Shown here: in pieces, positions 26,599 to 36,132 of the stretch
Position numbering within the stretch: the stretch's first letter is position 1
How the letters are laid out: each line of letters starts with the position of its first letter
Source: Sinomonas sp. ASV486
Lineage (GTDB): Bacteria; Actinomycetota; Actinomycetes; Actinomycetales; Micrococcaceae
DNA length: 64,000 nt
Direction of reading: 5' to 3'
Assembly: GCF_030908215.1 (NCBI RefSeq)
Contig: NZ_JAVFJK010000013.1
Span: forward strand, 5,528 to 69,527
Program-made: the position numbers and the translations under genes
The notes under the pieces: model-generated
Databases searched by the model: none
Seen by the model: the letters and a program-made list of their open reading frames with translations, nothing else
Told to the model about the DNA's origin: nothing

Positions 26599-27063
26599 TC
26601 AGGCGCCGTTGACTGAGAACAGGTCAGCCCCCGCGTCAACCGGACCCCTGGCCAGGACCCTCGCGGCGTCCGGCTTGGTGTCGAGCACGACGACGGGACT
26701 CACCAGCGAGTAGCCGGCGGCCACAGCGGCAGCCGGGTCGACCCGCATGACGGGAGCCCCGGCGTCGACCGTGTCCCCCTTCGCAGCGAGCAGCTCGAAG
26801 CCCTCGCCCTTGAGCTTGACCGTGTCGATGCCGACATGCGTGAGCACTCCACGCCCCGCCTCGTCCACGACGATGAACGCGTGGGGCAGGAGCTTGACGA
26901 TCTTCCCGGCGACCGGGGCCACGACGTCGAACACGGCACCCGCGGGCGGCTCGACGGCCGCGCCGGAGCCGACCATCTGCGCCGAGAACACCGGGTCGGG
27001 GACCTCCGCGAGGGGCATGGCCATGCCGGCGAGTGGCGCGCGGACCACGAGGGTTGCCGCCAT
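26599..27063 (-). CDS. crr: PTS glucose-family EIIA component
   Basis: 154 aa, standard EIIA-Glc length. VVRAPLAGMAMPLAEVPDPVFSAQMVGSGAAVEP begins the fold; the phosphorylated His lies in VLTHVGIDTVKLKG (about residue 77), with the partner His in LLPHAFIVVDE. It takes phosphate from HPr and passes it to EIIB. It overlaps the IIB gene by ATGA and is transcribed with it, opposite to the IIC gene. In Streptomyces the same split arrangement (Crr, NagF, NagE2) carries GlcNAc. Confidence 0.93.
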   Translation of the reverse strand: MAATLVVRAPLAGMAMPLAEVPDPVFSAQMVGSGAAVEPPAGAVFDVVAPVAGKIVKLLPHAFIVVDEAGRGVLTHVGIDTVKLKGEGFELLAAKGDTVDAGAPVMRVDPAAAVAAGYSLVSPVVVLDTKPDAARVLARGPVDAGADLFSVNGA

Positions 27064-27293
27064 CAGAGCAGGTCCTCGATGTCCTCGGCGAGCGTGTCCG
27101 CCTCGGGTCCCACGATGACCTGGACCGCGGTGCCCGCTGCCAGTACCCCGTGCGCTCCGGCGGCCTTCAGTGCGCCCTCATTGACGAGGGAGGCGTCCTT
27201 GACCTCGGTCCGGAGGCGCGTGATGCAGGCCTCCACCTCGACGATGTTCCCGGCCCCACCGAGGCCCGCGATGATCTTCTCTGCCTTCGACAT
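27063..27293 (-). CDS. nagF: PTS EIIB component (GlcNAc/glucose family)
   Basis: 76 aa, a free-standing EIIB. GGAGNIVEVEACITRLRTEVKD carries the phosphorylated Cys23 in the classical ACxTRLR motif; the end is IVGPEADTLAEDIEDLL. It relays phosphate from IIA to the incoming sugar at IIC. Starts at ATG 27293 with AGAGAGGACATGCC upstream. The ATGA overlap with crr couples their translation. The symbol follows the Streptomyces name for the split IIB and is by analogy. Confidence 0.9.
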   Translation of the reverse strand: MSKAEKIIAGLGGAGNIVEVEACITRLRTEVKDASLVNEGALKAAGAHGVLAAGTAVQVIVGPEADTLAEDIEDLL

Positions 27294-27399
27294 GGCATGT
27301 CCTCTCTGACTGTGCGCTTGCGACCAGCCCGCGGAGTCGTGAGCTCCTGACCGTTCGGATTGCCCCTTGACATCGGATCCCGGAGCCGTCCAGACTGAA

Positions 27400-27413
27400 C
27401 TGGTCATAACCAG
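27400..27413. promoter_or_regulatory. DasR-type operator candidate in the divergent PTS promoter
   Basis: CTGGT-CATA-ACCAG is a perfect inverted repeat; with flanks, ACTGGTCATAACCAGAC agrees closely with the dre consensus (ACTGGTCTAGACCACT type). It lies in the 184-base region between the divergent IIB-IIA and IIC genes, 64 bases before the IIC start. Confidence 0.65.
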
Positions 27414-27477
27414 ACAGTACCGGCTCGGGCCGGATACGCACAAGACCTCAAGACCAAGAACCGCAAAGGTGCATCTC

Positions 27478-28725
<1,248 letters not shown>

Positions 28726-28734
28726 GGCGAGGCG

Positions 28735-28766
28735 GCGCACGACGGCGACCGCTCGCCGTCGTGCGC
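28735..28766 (+). terminator. Perfect 14-bp hairpin terminator after nagE
   Basis: GCGCACGACGGCGA (28735-28748), loop CCGC, TCGCCGTCGTGCGC (28753-28766), starting nine bases after the stop. Member of the dispersed hairpin family. It implies that nagB has its own promoter or depends on read-through. Confidence 0.75.
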
Positions 28767-28823
28767 GGGCTCACCGCCCGCAGCTATCCCCACCCGACCC
28801 GTGACCCCAGAGGAAGAGTCAGC

Positions 28824-29602
28824 ATGGAGATCATCGTTCTGCCCGACGCCGATCAGGTGGCCCGCACCGCCGCCGACATCATCGAAGAGCGGGTGCGCCG
28901 CGGCCCTGCTGTTGTGGGCCTCGCGACCGGCTCGACGCCCCTCGGCACGTACCGCGAGCTCATCCGGCGGCACCGCGAGGAAGGGCTGAGCTTCACCGGC
29001 GCGCAGGCGTTCCTGCTGGACGAGTACGTGGGGCTGCCTGACTCGCACCCGGAGTCCTACCGGTCGGTGATCCGGCGCGAGATCGCCGACCACGTGGACT
29101 TCGCCTCGGATGCGGTGCACGGACTCGACGGCGAGGCCGCAGACCCCGCGGCCGAGGCCGCCCGGTACGACGCGTCGATCGCCGCGGCCGGCGGCATCGA
29201 CGTGCAGATCCTCGGCATCGGGACGGACGGGCACATCGGCTTCAACGAGCCCATGAGCTCGCTCGCCTCCCGCACCAGGATCAAGACCTCACGGAGCAGA
29301 CCCGCCGCGACAACGCGCGGTTCTTCGCGCGTCCCGACGATGTGCCCGAGCACGTGCTGACCCAGGGCCTCGGCACCATCCTCGAAGCGCGGCACGTACT
29401 GCTTCTCGGGCTCGGGGAGGCGAAGGCCGAGGCGGTTGCGGCCGCGGTGGAAGGACCCGTGGCCGCAGTGTGCCCGGCGTCGGCACTCCAGCTGCACCCG
29501 CACGTGACGGTTCTCATCGACGCCGCCGCGGCCTCGCAACTCGAGCACACGGAGTACTACCAGTACACGTACGGGAAGAAGCCGGCATGGCAGGGCTTCT
29601 GA
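28824..29602 (+). pseudogene. nagB: Glucosamine-6-phosphate deaminase with a one-base frameshift
   Basis: The first 154 codons read as Nag[30 protein letters not shown] (active-site Asp), [17 protein letters not shown]-type motif [29 protein letters not shown]. At 29286-29288 the expected ACC-CTC-ACG reads ACC-TCA-CGG: one C is missing. From 29288 the other frame continues the family sequence: [13 protein letters not shown], then [37 protein letters not shown] and [16 protein letters not shown]. With the base restored the product is 259 aa, normal for NagB. Either a sequencing/assembly slip in a C run or a true knock-out. Enzyme role: glucosamine-6-P to fructose-6-P plus ammonia. Confidence 0.9.
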
Positions 29603-30429
29603 GCCGCACGCCTGCGGTGATTGATCCCCCCGTGGTCGAGCGCAGTCGAGACCACGTCTCAAGCCCAGCCCTCGAGTTCGCGGTCGAGTCCGCAGCCGGC
29701 GTGAAAATCGCGCTCGCGGTCGGCGCGGACCGGGTCGAGCTGTGCGCGGATCTCGCCGCGACCGGCGGGGTCACGCCGACTCTCGCGGCCGTCGACGCCG
29801 CATGCGCGGTGGGCCTGCCGGTGCACGTGCTCGTGCGCCCGCGGCCCGGCGGCTTCACCTACACCGACGACGAGCTCGAGGCGATCGAGCGGGACTGCCT
29901 CCTCGCGGTGCGTGCGGGGGCGGCCGGAGTCGTGGTGGGCATGCTGGCGCCCGACGGCGGCCCCCACACCGAGGTTCTCAGGCGATTGGTCGGCGTCGTG
30001 CGCAGCGAGGAGCCAACGGCCCAGGTGACGTTCCACCGCGCGTTTGACGCCGCGCTGGCCTCGGGCGTGGACCCGGCTGCCGCGCTGGAGACCCTCTCGG
30101 GGGCCGGTATCGACAGAGTCCTCACGAGCGGCGGCGCGTCCGACTGCATGCGGGGACTCGAGGGACTGCGCCGGCTCGTGGAGCTCGCGCGGGAGGCGAC
30201 GGCGGGGCTCGAGATCATGGCCGGGGGTGGAGTGACCGCTGCCCTCGTGCCTCCGCTCGTCGGCGCCGGGGTGCATGCTGTGCACGCGTCGGCGCGAGGG
30301 CGACGCGTGACGATTGATGAGGCCGTGGCTAGCGCCATCGCCTGCCGCCATCGGGATGCGGTGACGCAACTGCGCATCCCTCCAGGCCGAAGGGAAGCCC
30401 GATCACCCCTGGATTTTACGGATTCTTAA
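29587..30429 (+). CDS. cutC: CutC family protein
   Basis: 280 aa from ATG 29587, or about 265-270 from downstream GTG codons (29617, 29632). It overlaps nagB by 16 bases. TIM-barrel motifs: [82 protein letters not shown] and EIMAGGGVT are all typical of CutC. The name comes from copper tolerance in E. coli, which has been questioned; no metal site is obvious. Its recurrent placement beside nag genes suggests amino-sugar metabolism. The N-terminal 25 residues are not conserved, so the true start is uncertain. Confidence 0.88.
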   Translation: MAGLLSRTPAVIDPPVVERSRDHVSSPALEFAVESAAGVKIALAVGADRVELCADLAATGGVTPTLAAVDAACAVGLPVHVLVRPRPGGFTYTDDELEAIERDCLLAVRAGAAGVVVGMLAPDGGPHTEVLRRLVGVVRSEEPTAQVTFHRAFDAALASGVDPAAALETLSGAGIDRVLTSGGASDCMRGLEGLRRLVELAREATAGLEIMAGGGVTAALVPPLVGAGVHAVHASARGRRVTIDEAVASAIACRHRDAVTQLRIPPGRREARSPLDFTDS

Positions 30430-30440
30430 CGTTCCGAATA

Positions 30441-30456
30441 TTCACAAATTTGTGAA
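30441..30456. promoter_or_regulatory. Perfect 16-bp palindrome at the ABC operon promoter
   Basis: TTCACAAATTTGTGAA is a perfect palindrome 20 bases before the ATG of the ABC ATPase gene. The operon's third gene is a winged-helix regulator, so an autoregulatory operator is a natural reading. Confidence 0.6.
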
Positions 30457-30476
30457 GCCAGCGTAGCTTCAACATC

Positions 30477-31457
30477 ATGACAACGGTCATTAGAACAGTC
30501 GGCCTCCACAAGCACTTCGGCCGGGTCCACGCCCTCGACGGCCTCGACCTCGAGGTCACCCAGGGCGAGATCCACGGCTTCCTCGGCCCGAACGGCGCCG
30601 GGAAGTCCACCACGCTGCGCGTCCTGCTGGGCTTGGCCCGCGCTACCTCCGGAACCGCAACCGTCCTCGGCAAGAATCCGTGGACCGACGCCGTCGAGCT
30701 TCACCGCCGCATCGCAAGCATCCCCGGCGACGTGAGCATCTGGCCCAACCTCTCCGGCGGCGAGGCGATTGACCTTATCTCGAGGCTGCGTGGCGGCACC
30801 ACCGATCATGTGAAGTACAAGGCACGCAAGAAGGAACTCTGCGAGATCTTCGACTTCGATCCGACCAAGAAGGGCCGGGCGTACTCGAAGGGCAACCGCC
30901 AGAAGGTCGCCCTCATCGCGGCCTTCGCCACGGACGCGGAGCTCTACCTTTTCGACGAGCCCACGAGCGGCCTCGATCCGCTCATGGAGGCAGTGTTCAC
31001 CCGCGAGGTCCGCAAGCTCGCCGATCGGGGCGCCACAGTGCTCCTCTCGAGCCACATCCTCTCAGAGGTCGAGCGGCTCGCACACCGGGTCAGCATCATC
31101 CGCTCGGGCAGGATCGTCGACGGCGGCACCCTCGACGCGCTGCGCCACCTGACCCGCACAGAGATCTCCTTTGCGGTCGACCACATCGACACCGCCGCGC
31201 TCGGCCTGCGCCCCGAGGTCCACGACCTCACCGTCGCGGAGGGCCGCGTGAAGTTCGGCGCCGACTCCGACCACGTCGCCCAGGTGCTGCCGCTCCTCGG
31301 GAGCTTGAACGTCCAGAGCCTCCTCGTCTCGCCGGCCTCGCTCGAGGAGCTCTTCCTACGCCACTACGGCGACACGGTCGCACCGGCGGAGGACACCAAC
31401 CACGACGACGGCCGCTCGGCGCGCCGGCACCGCTCGACGACCAGCACAGGAGCCTGA
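30477..31457 (+). CDS. ABC transporter ATP-binding protein (drug-exporter type)
   Basis: 326 aa, single nucleotide-binding domain. Walker A GPNGAGKST (about residues 38-46), Q-loop, a signature region modified to SKGNRQKVALIAAFA rather than LSGGQ, Walker B LYLFDEPTSGLDP and the switch His in LLSSHILSEVERL. The last ~90 residues form the extra domain of ABC-2 exporter ATPases. The next gene (one base after) is its membrane partner. No clear ribosome site; ATG 30477 gives the family N-terminus TTVIRTVGLHKHFG. Export of an antibiotic or lipid-like compound is inferred. Confidence 0.92.
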   Translation: MTTVIRTVGLHKHFGRVHALDGLDLEVTQGEIHGFLGPNGAGKSTTLRVLLGLARATSGTATVLGKNPWTDAVELHRRIASIPGDVSIWPNLSGGEAIDLISRLRGGTTDHVKYKARKKELCEIFDFDPTKKGRAYSKGNRQKVALIAAFATDAELYLFDEPTSGLDPLMEAVFTREVRKLADRGATVLLSSHILSEVERLAHRVSIIRSGRIVDGGTLDALRHLTRTEISFAVDHIDTAALGLRPEVHDLTVAEGRVKFGADSDHVAQVLPLLGSLNVQSLLVSPASLEELFLRHYGDTVAPAEDTNHDDGRSARRHRSTTSTGA

Positions 31458-31458
31458 G

Positions 31459-33081
31459 ATGGACACCTTCCTCATGCTCTACCGGCAGAGGCTGCGCCGC
31501 GACCGCTGGCAGCTGGTCAGCTGGGTTGTGGGAATCGGCGCCATGACGGTCTTCGCGGCCGCAGCGGTCGCCAAGACCTACGGCGACTTCACCGAGCAGG
31601 CAAGCATCCTCAAGGTCGCTCTGGCAACGCCAGCCATCCTCATCTTCCGCGGCCTCGCCCGCGGACCCGGCCTCGGCCCGTTCACTTTCTTCGAGATCTT
31701 CACGTTCCTTGCGCTGCTCGCCGGCTGGATGAGCACGTTCATGGCCGTGCGCCACTCGCGAGCCGAGGAGGAGAGCGGGCGCTCGGAGTTGATTTCCTCG
31801 ACGCCGGCCGCACGCATGCTCCCCCTGGCGGCCACTGTCGTGCACGGAATCGTCGCGAACATCCTGGCCGCGATCGTCGTGGCCCTCGGGTTCATCGCCG
31901 CGAACCTCGACCCGGCCGGGTCTCTCCTCGCAGGCGCTGCCACCGGCGCCGTCGGCATCTCGTTCCTCGGGATCGGACTGCTCGCGGGCGAGTTCATGAG
32001 CACCTCACGCGGGGCGAACGCCATCTCGGCCTCGCTCGTGCTCGTCGCCTACCTCCTGCGCGGCTTCGGCGACGCCGCGGGCACCCCGGGCGCAGACGGC
32101 ATGTCCATGACGGCGGGATGGCCCAGTTGGATCTCCCCCATCGGCTGGGGCCAGCAGACGTTCGCGTACACGGGCGACCGCTGGTGGCCGCTCGTGCTTC
32201 CGCTGGCACTCGGGGCCGTGTGCATCGCCGCGACCGCCCTCATCATGGACCGCCGCGACGTCGGCGCCGCCCTCCTGGCGGGACGCACTGGACGGGCCGA
32301 CGCCCGCCCTGCCCTCGGCGGCTCCTTCGCCCTCGCGGCGCGGCTCCAGATGGGGTCCATCATCGGCTGGTGCATCGGCGGGCTCGCGACCGGGCTCCTG
32401 ACAGGCGGCCTAGGGTCCGCGGTCAATTCGATCACCGCCGCCAACGAGGGCACCACTGTGGCCCTGCGCAAGATGATCGAGGCACAGGGCAGCTCAATTT
32501 CCCAGCTCCTCGTTTCGGTGTTCTTCCTGCTGGCCGGCGTCCTCGCCGCCGCATGCGCCCTCCAGGCCGTCATCCGGGCGCGGCAGGAGGAGGCCGCGGG
32601 CACGGGGCCGTGGCTCGTGTCCCAGCCGCTCGGCAGGATGCGCTGGTTCGCGGACTACCTCGCTCTCGGGGCGCTGACCATCGTGGCGGTGCTGCTCCTG
32701 GCGGCCCTCGGCGCGTGGCTCTCGCTCGTCGCCTCGGGGGACACCTCCGAGGCCGTGGGCGACGTCTGGATGACCGCGATCGACCAGATCCCGGCGGCGC
32801 TCATCTTCCTGGCCGTACCGGCCATGGTGTTTGTGGTCTGGCCACAGGCCACGATCCCGGCCGGCTGGACGATCCTCGGGGTCGCCGTGCTGCTCGGCGT
32901 GTTCGGCGGCCTGATCGGCGTAGACAAGTCGATCCAGGACATCTCCCCGTTCACCCACACCCCGGTGCCCGGTCCGGGTGGCACGGACTGGACAGGCGGC
33001 TTCTGGATGCTCGGCATCTCGGCGGTGGCGGCGGGCGTGGCCCTCGCCCTCATGAGGCGGCGTGAGGTCGGGTCGGCGTGA
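31459..33081 (+). CDS. ABC-2 type exporter membrane protein, tandem six-helix halves
   Basis: 540 aa with about 12 hydrophobic segments, i.e. two six-helix halves fused, as in TipA/Antibiotic ABC permeases of actinobacteria. Begins MDTFLMLYRQRLRRDRWQLVSWVVG. The conserved cytoplasmic motif ERRSGRSELISSTPAAR-like (AEEESGRSELISSTPAARM) occurs early, and its counterpart RQEEAAGTGPWLVSQPLGRMRW in the second half. It pairs with the upstream ATPase. The regulator gene overlaps its stop (GTGA), so all three are one operon. Confidence 0.9.
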   Translation: MDTFLMLYRQRLRRDRWQLVSWVVGIGAMTVFAAAAVAKTYGDFTEQASILKVALATPAILIFRGLARGPGLGPFTFFEIFTFLALLAGWMSTFMAVRHSRAEEESGRSELISSTPAARMLPLAATVVHGIVANILAAIVVALGFIAANLDPAGSLLAGAATGAVGISFLGIGLLAGEFMSTSRGANAISASLVLVAYLLRGFGDAAGTPGADGMSMTAGWPSWISPIGWGQQTFAYTGDRWWPLVLPLALGAVCIAATALIMDRRDVGAALLAGRTGRADARPALGGSFALAARLQMGSIIGWCIGGLATGLLTGGLGSAVNSITAANEGTTVALRKMIEAQGSSISQLLVSVFFLLAGVLAAACALQAVIRARQEEAAGTGPWLVSQPLGRMRWFADYLALGALTIVAVLLLAALGAWLSLVASGDTSEAVGDVWMTAIDQIPAALIFLAVPAMVFVVWPQATIPAGWTILGVAVLLGVFGGLIGVDKSIQDISPFTHTPVPGPGGTDWTGGFWMLGISAVAAGVALALMRRREVGSA

Positions 33082-33677
33082 GCGCGGACCCTGCCCCCGC
33101 TGGGGCGCACGACGACGGTGCTGCCGCCGGCGGCGCCAAGCCCATCGCCGCCCCCGCAGCTGCAGCCGCCGGCGACCCGGCCGGCGTCGTGCGCCCCGAA
33201 GCCGGGATGAGTCGCATCCCGGAGGCAGCAGAAGGCTCGGCTGCGGTCATGATCGCGGCGGGCTTCCCCAAGATGCCGGCGCGGGCCCTCATGGCGCTCG
33301 TTGTCTCGGACGACGGTGCGCTGACCGCGGCCGAGCTGGCCGAGGTGCTCGGCGCGAGCCCGGCCGCGGTCTCGGGAGCCGTGCGGTACCTGCAGACGGT
33401 CGGGTTCGCGCACCGGGTCTCACAGCCGGGCAGCCGCCGCGACCGGTACGCCCTCCCGGACGACCTCTGGTACGTCGCCACCCTGCGCCAGAACCCCGTC
33501 TACGACCGCCTGGGCTCCCTTTCGTCGAATCTTGCCGACGAGCTCCCCGCCGGATCCGCCGCGCGCGCCCGAGCCGAGGACATGGCCCACTTCTACCGCT
33601 TCATCGCGCGGCGGATGCCCAGACTCCTCGACGAATGGGAGCAGGAGCGGGCTGCCGACCGGGGCCGCCCGGACTAG
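33078..33677 (+). CDS. GbsR/MarR-type winged-helix regulator of the ABC operon
   Basis: 199 aa from GTG 33078, overlapping the permease stop. A low-complexity Ala/Pro-rich N-terminal ~45 residues is followed by a winged helix: MPARALMALVVSDDGALTAAELAEVLGASPAAVSGAVRYLQTVGFAHRVSQPGSRRDRYALPDD, then helices YDRLGSLSSNLADELP and MAHFYRFIARRMPRLLDEWEQ for dimerisation. This is the arrangement of GbsR-like regulators that accompany drug exporters. The palindrome at 30441-30456 is the likely operator. Confidence 0.85.
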   Translation: MSADPAPAGAHDDGAAAGGAKPIAAPAAAAAGDPAGVVRPEAGMSRIPEAAEGSAAVMIAAGFPKMPARALMALVVSDDGALTAAELAEVLGASPAAVSGAVRYLQTVGFAHRVSQPGSRRDRYALPDDLWYVATLRQNPVYDRLGSLSSNLADELPAGSAARARAEDMAHFYRFIARRMPRLLDEWEQERAADRGRPD

Positions 33678-33706
33678 CGGGCCCAAGCCCAGGGGCGCGG
33701 GGCCCG
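33678..33706 (+). terminator. Weak hairpin after the ABC operon
   Basis: CGGGCCC (33678-33684) and GGGCCCG (33700-33706) could pair around a 15-nt loop directly after the regulator stop at 33677. Only 7 bp, so the terminator role is weakly supported. Confidence 0.35.
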
Positions 33707-33856
33707 TCGAAGGGGCGGACACCCGCCGCCGGCGCTCCACAGCGGCAAGGGTTCAACGTGTGGCAACCCAGATTTCATCTGGCAGTGGAAGGCTCCCCGC
33801 AGGGGACCGCGCACTGATCCGATCGCACCCACATCGATCGAGAAGAGGGCACCACC

Positions 33857-35953
33857 ATGCCAGGACTGAACCGCCGCCACTTCCTCCAGCTCTCGGCGGC
33901 GACCGCCGCGAGCACCGCGATCGCCGAAATGCTCGGGGAGAGCATCGCCCGCGCCGCGAGCATCCCGGCGAACCGCGCAACCGGATCCATCAAGGACGTC
34001 GAGCACGTCGTGGTCTTCATGCAGGAGAACCGCGCGTTCGACCACTACTTCGGCACGCTCAAGGGCGTGCGCGGGTTCTCTGACCCGCACCCCGCGATCC
34101 TCCCCACCGGGGAGAGCGCCTTCCACCAGAACAACGGCACGCGCGATGTCACGCCCTACCATCCGAACGTACCCAATCTCGGTCTGCAGTACCTCGAGGA
34201 CCTCGACCACTCGTGGAAGATGACCCACGAGGCGTTCAACGTGGGCAAGTATGACAAGTGGCTCCCCGCCAAGTCCGACGCGACCATGGCGTTCTACGAG
34301 CGCAATGACATCCCGTTCCACTTCGCCCTCGCGGACGCGTTCACCGTGTGCGACCAGTACCACTGCTCGGTGCTCGGACCCACGGACCCGAACCGGTACT
34401 ACATGTTCGCCGGCGGCGACGACCCGGCCGGCAAGGGCAACGGCTCGGGCATCGGCGGCGGCCCCGACCTCTGGAACGACGAGACCGGCTACACGTGGAG
34501 CACCTACCCCGAGGAGCTCGAGAAGGCCGGCGTGAGCTGGAAGGTCTACCAGGACATCGGCGAGGGCCTCGACCCGGCGCACTACGAGGGCTGGACGGGC
34601 AACCCGTACATCGGCAACTACGGCGACAACTCGCTCCTGTACTTCCTGCAGTACCAGAACGCCAAGCCGGGCACCCCGCTCTACGACAAGGCCCGCACGG
34701 GCACCAACATCCTCGGGGGCCACGACGACCTGTTCCGCATCTTCCGTGAGGACGTCAAGAACGGGACCCTTCCCCAGGTCTCGTACATCGTGGCGCCCGA
34801 GGCGTACACCGAGCACTCGAACTGGCCGCCGAACTTCGGCGCTTGGTACACCGCGAACGTCATGAACATCCTCACCTCGAACCCCGACGTGTGGAGCAAG
34901 ACGGCGCTGTTCTTCATGTACGACGAGAACGACGGCTTCTTCGACCACATCGTCCCGCCGCACCCCAACACCCCGCAGATTCCCGGCGCCTCGACCGTCT
35001 CGACGGATGGCGAGTGGTACGACGGCCGCATGACCTACTCGGGCGACAAGGACGTTCCCGGCCACTTCGGGCTGGGCGTGCGCGTGCCCATGATCGTCGT
35101 CTCGCCGTGGAGCATGGGCGGCTGGGTCTGCTCCGAGACGTTCGACCACACGTCGATCGTCCGGTTCCTCGAGACCCGCTTCGGTGTGAAGTCCCCGAAC
35201 ATCACGCCGTGGCGCCGCGCCGTCAGCGGAGACCTCACGAGCGCGTTCGACTTCTCCGCCACCGGCGGCGCGGTCCCGGCCCTGCCGAACATGTCCTCGG
35301 ACCACCCGACGGCCGCGGACATCGCGAGCGGCAAGAAGTACCCGAACTACGTGCCGACCCCGCCCCTCGTCAACACCATGCCCAGCCAGGAGAAGGGCAC
35401 GCGCCCGTCCCGCCCGCTCGGCTACGAACTCGACGTCGAGGCGACGCTCGACGCCGGCAAGCTCTCCGCGCACTGGACGAACGGCGGCTCGCTCGGTGCC
35501 CACGTCCAGGTCCGCTCGAACCTGCTCCCGGCCGGCCCGTACTCGTACACGATCGGCGCTGGCGCCTCGCTCGACGCCTCGTGGACTCTTGGCGCCGAGT
35601 ACGACGTGCACCTGCACGGTCCAGCCGGCTGGTACCGCCGTCTCGCAGGCACAACGACGGCGGCGGACATCCGCGTCACCGTCACCCGCAATGGGGCTGC
35701 CGGGCACGCGCAGTTCCGGATCACCAACGCTGGCTCCGCCGCGGCGGCGCTCACGCTCAAGGACGCGTACGGCGCCGGGTCCCAGGCCCTCGCGCTCAAC
35801 CCGGGGCAGGGCAAGACCGTGGTGATCCCGACGCAGGGCGGGTGGTACGACCTCACCGTCACGGCAGCTGCGGACCCGAAGCTCGTCCGCATCCTCGCCG
35901 GACGCCTCGAGGTGGGCGGGCAGCTCACGAGCGATCCGCAGCTGGGCCGCTGA
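33857..35953 (+). CDS. Phosphocholine-specific phospholipase C, Tat-exported
   Basis: 698 aa. The Tat signal is clear: NRRHFLQLSAATAASTAIAEMLGESIARAA, cleaved near ARAAS. The phosphoesterase domain follows: VEHVVVFMQENRAFDHYFGTLKGVRGF (metal-binding Glu/Asn), then TVCDQYHCSVLGPTDPNRYYMFAG, LFFMYDENDGFFDHIVPP and FGLGVRVPMIVVSPWSMGG. Two C-terminal ~85-residue beta domains (DUF756 type, about residues 515-600 and 610-690) complete the bacterial PlcC architecture. It hydrolyses phosphatidylcholine/sphingomyelin outside the cell, probably for phosphate or lipid scavenging. Monocistronic. Confidence 0.94.
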   Translation: MPGLNRRHFLQLSAATAASTAIAEMLGESIARAASIPANRATGSIKDVEHVVVFMQENRAFDHYFGTLKGVRGFSDPHPAILPTGESAFHQNNGTRDVTPYHPNVPNLGLQYLEDLDHSWKMTHEAFNVGKYDKWLPAKSDATMAFYERNDIPFHFALADAFTVCDQYHCSVLGPTDPNRYYMFAGGDDPAGKGNGSGIGGGPDLWNDETGYTWSTYPEELEKAGVSWKVYQDIGEGLDPAHYEGWTGNPYIGNYGDNSLLYFLQYQNAKPGTPLYDKARTGTNILGGHDDLFRIFREDVKNGTLPQVSYIVAPEAYTEHSNWPPNFGAWYTANVMNILTSNPDVWSKTALFFMYDENDGFFDHIVPPHPNTPQIPGASTVSTDGEWYDGRMTYSGDKDVPGHFGLGVRVPMIVVSPWSMGGWVCSETFDHTSIVRFLETRFGVKSPNITPWRRAVSGDLTSAFDFSATGGAVPALPNMSSDHPTAADIASGKKYPNYVPTPPLVNTMPSQEKGTRPSRPLGYELDVEATLDAGKLSAHWTNGGSLGAHVQVRSNLLPAGPYSYTIGAGASLDASWTLGAEYDVHLHGPAGWYRRLAGTTTAADIRVTVTRNGAAGHAQFRITNAGSAAAALTLKDAYGAGSQALALNPGQGKTVVIPTQGGWYDLTVTAAADPKLVRILAGRLEVGGQLTSDPQLGR

Positions 35954-35981
35954 GTCCGACTGTTCGCTGAACGGATGCGTG

Positions 35982-36072
35982 CGTTCCCGCTCGGTTGTCA
36001 GTCCCAGCCGGGCGGGAACGCGGCGTGTCGCGCCACGACACGGATTGGCGACGCGACAACTGGGCGGGAACG
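35982..36072. repeat. Structured intergenic element with nested inverted and direct repeats
   Basis: Outer arms 35982-35999 and 36055-36072 pair at 16 of 18 positions (CGTTCCCGC...GTTGTC against GACAAC...GCGGGAACG). Inside is a perfect hairpin CGTGTCG-CGCCA-CGACACG (36024-36042), and GGGCGGGAACG is also repeated directly at 36010-36020 and 36062-36072. It lies between the phospholipase and NAD(P)-binding protein genes. It may be a REP/MITE-like element or a structured RNA. Confidence 0.5.
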
Positions 36073-36132
36073 TACACCCGTGGCAGGGTAGACCCCGAAA
36101 CCCAGCACCGCCCTAGCGGAAGGAAGCGCGCC

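Noticed and set aside
33674-35707. 677-residue open frame antisense to phospholipase C
   Set aside because: The plus-strand protein has a Tat signal and all phosphoesterase motifs; the minus frame is Val/Arg/Glu-rich noise.
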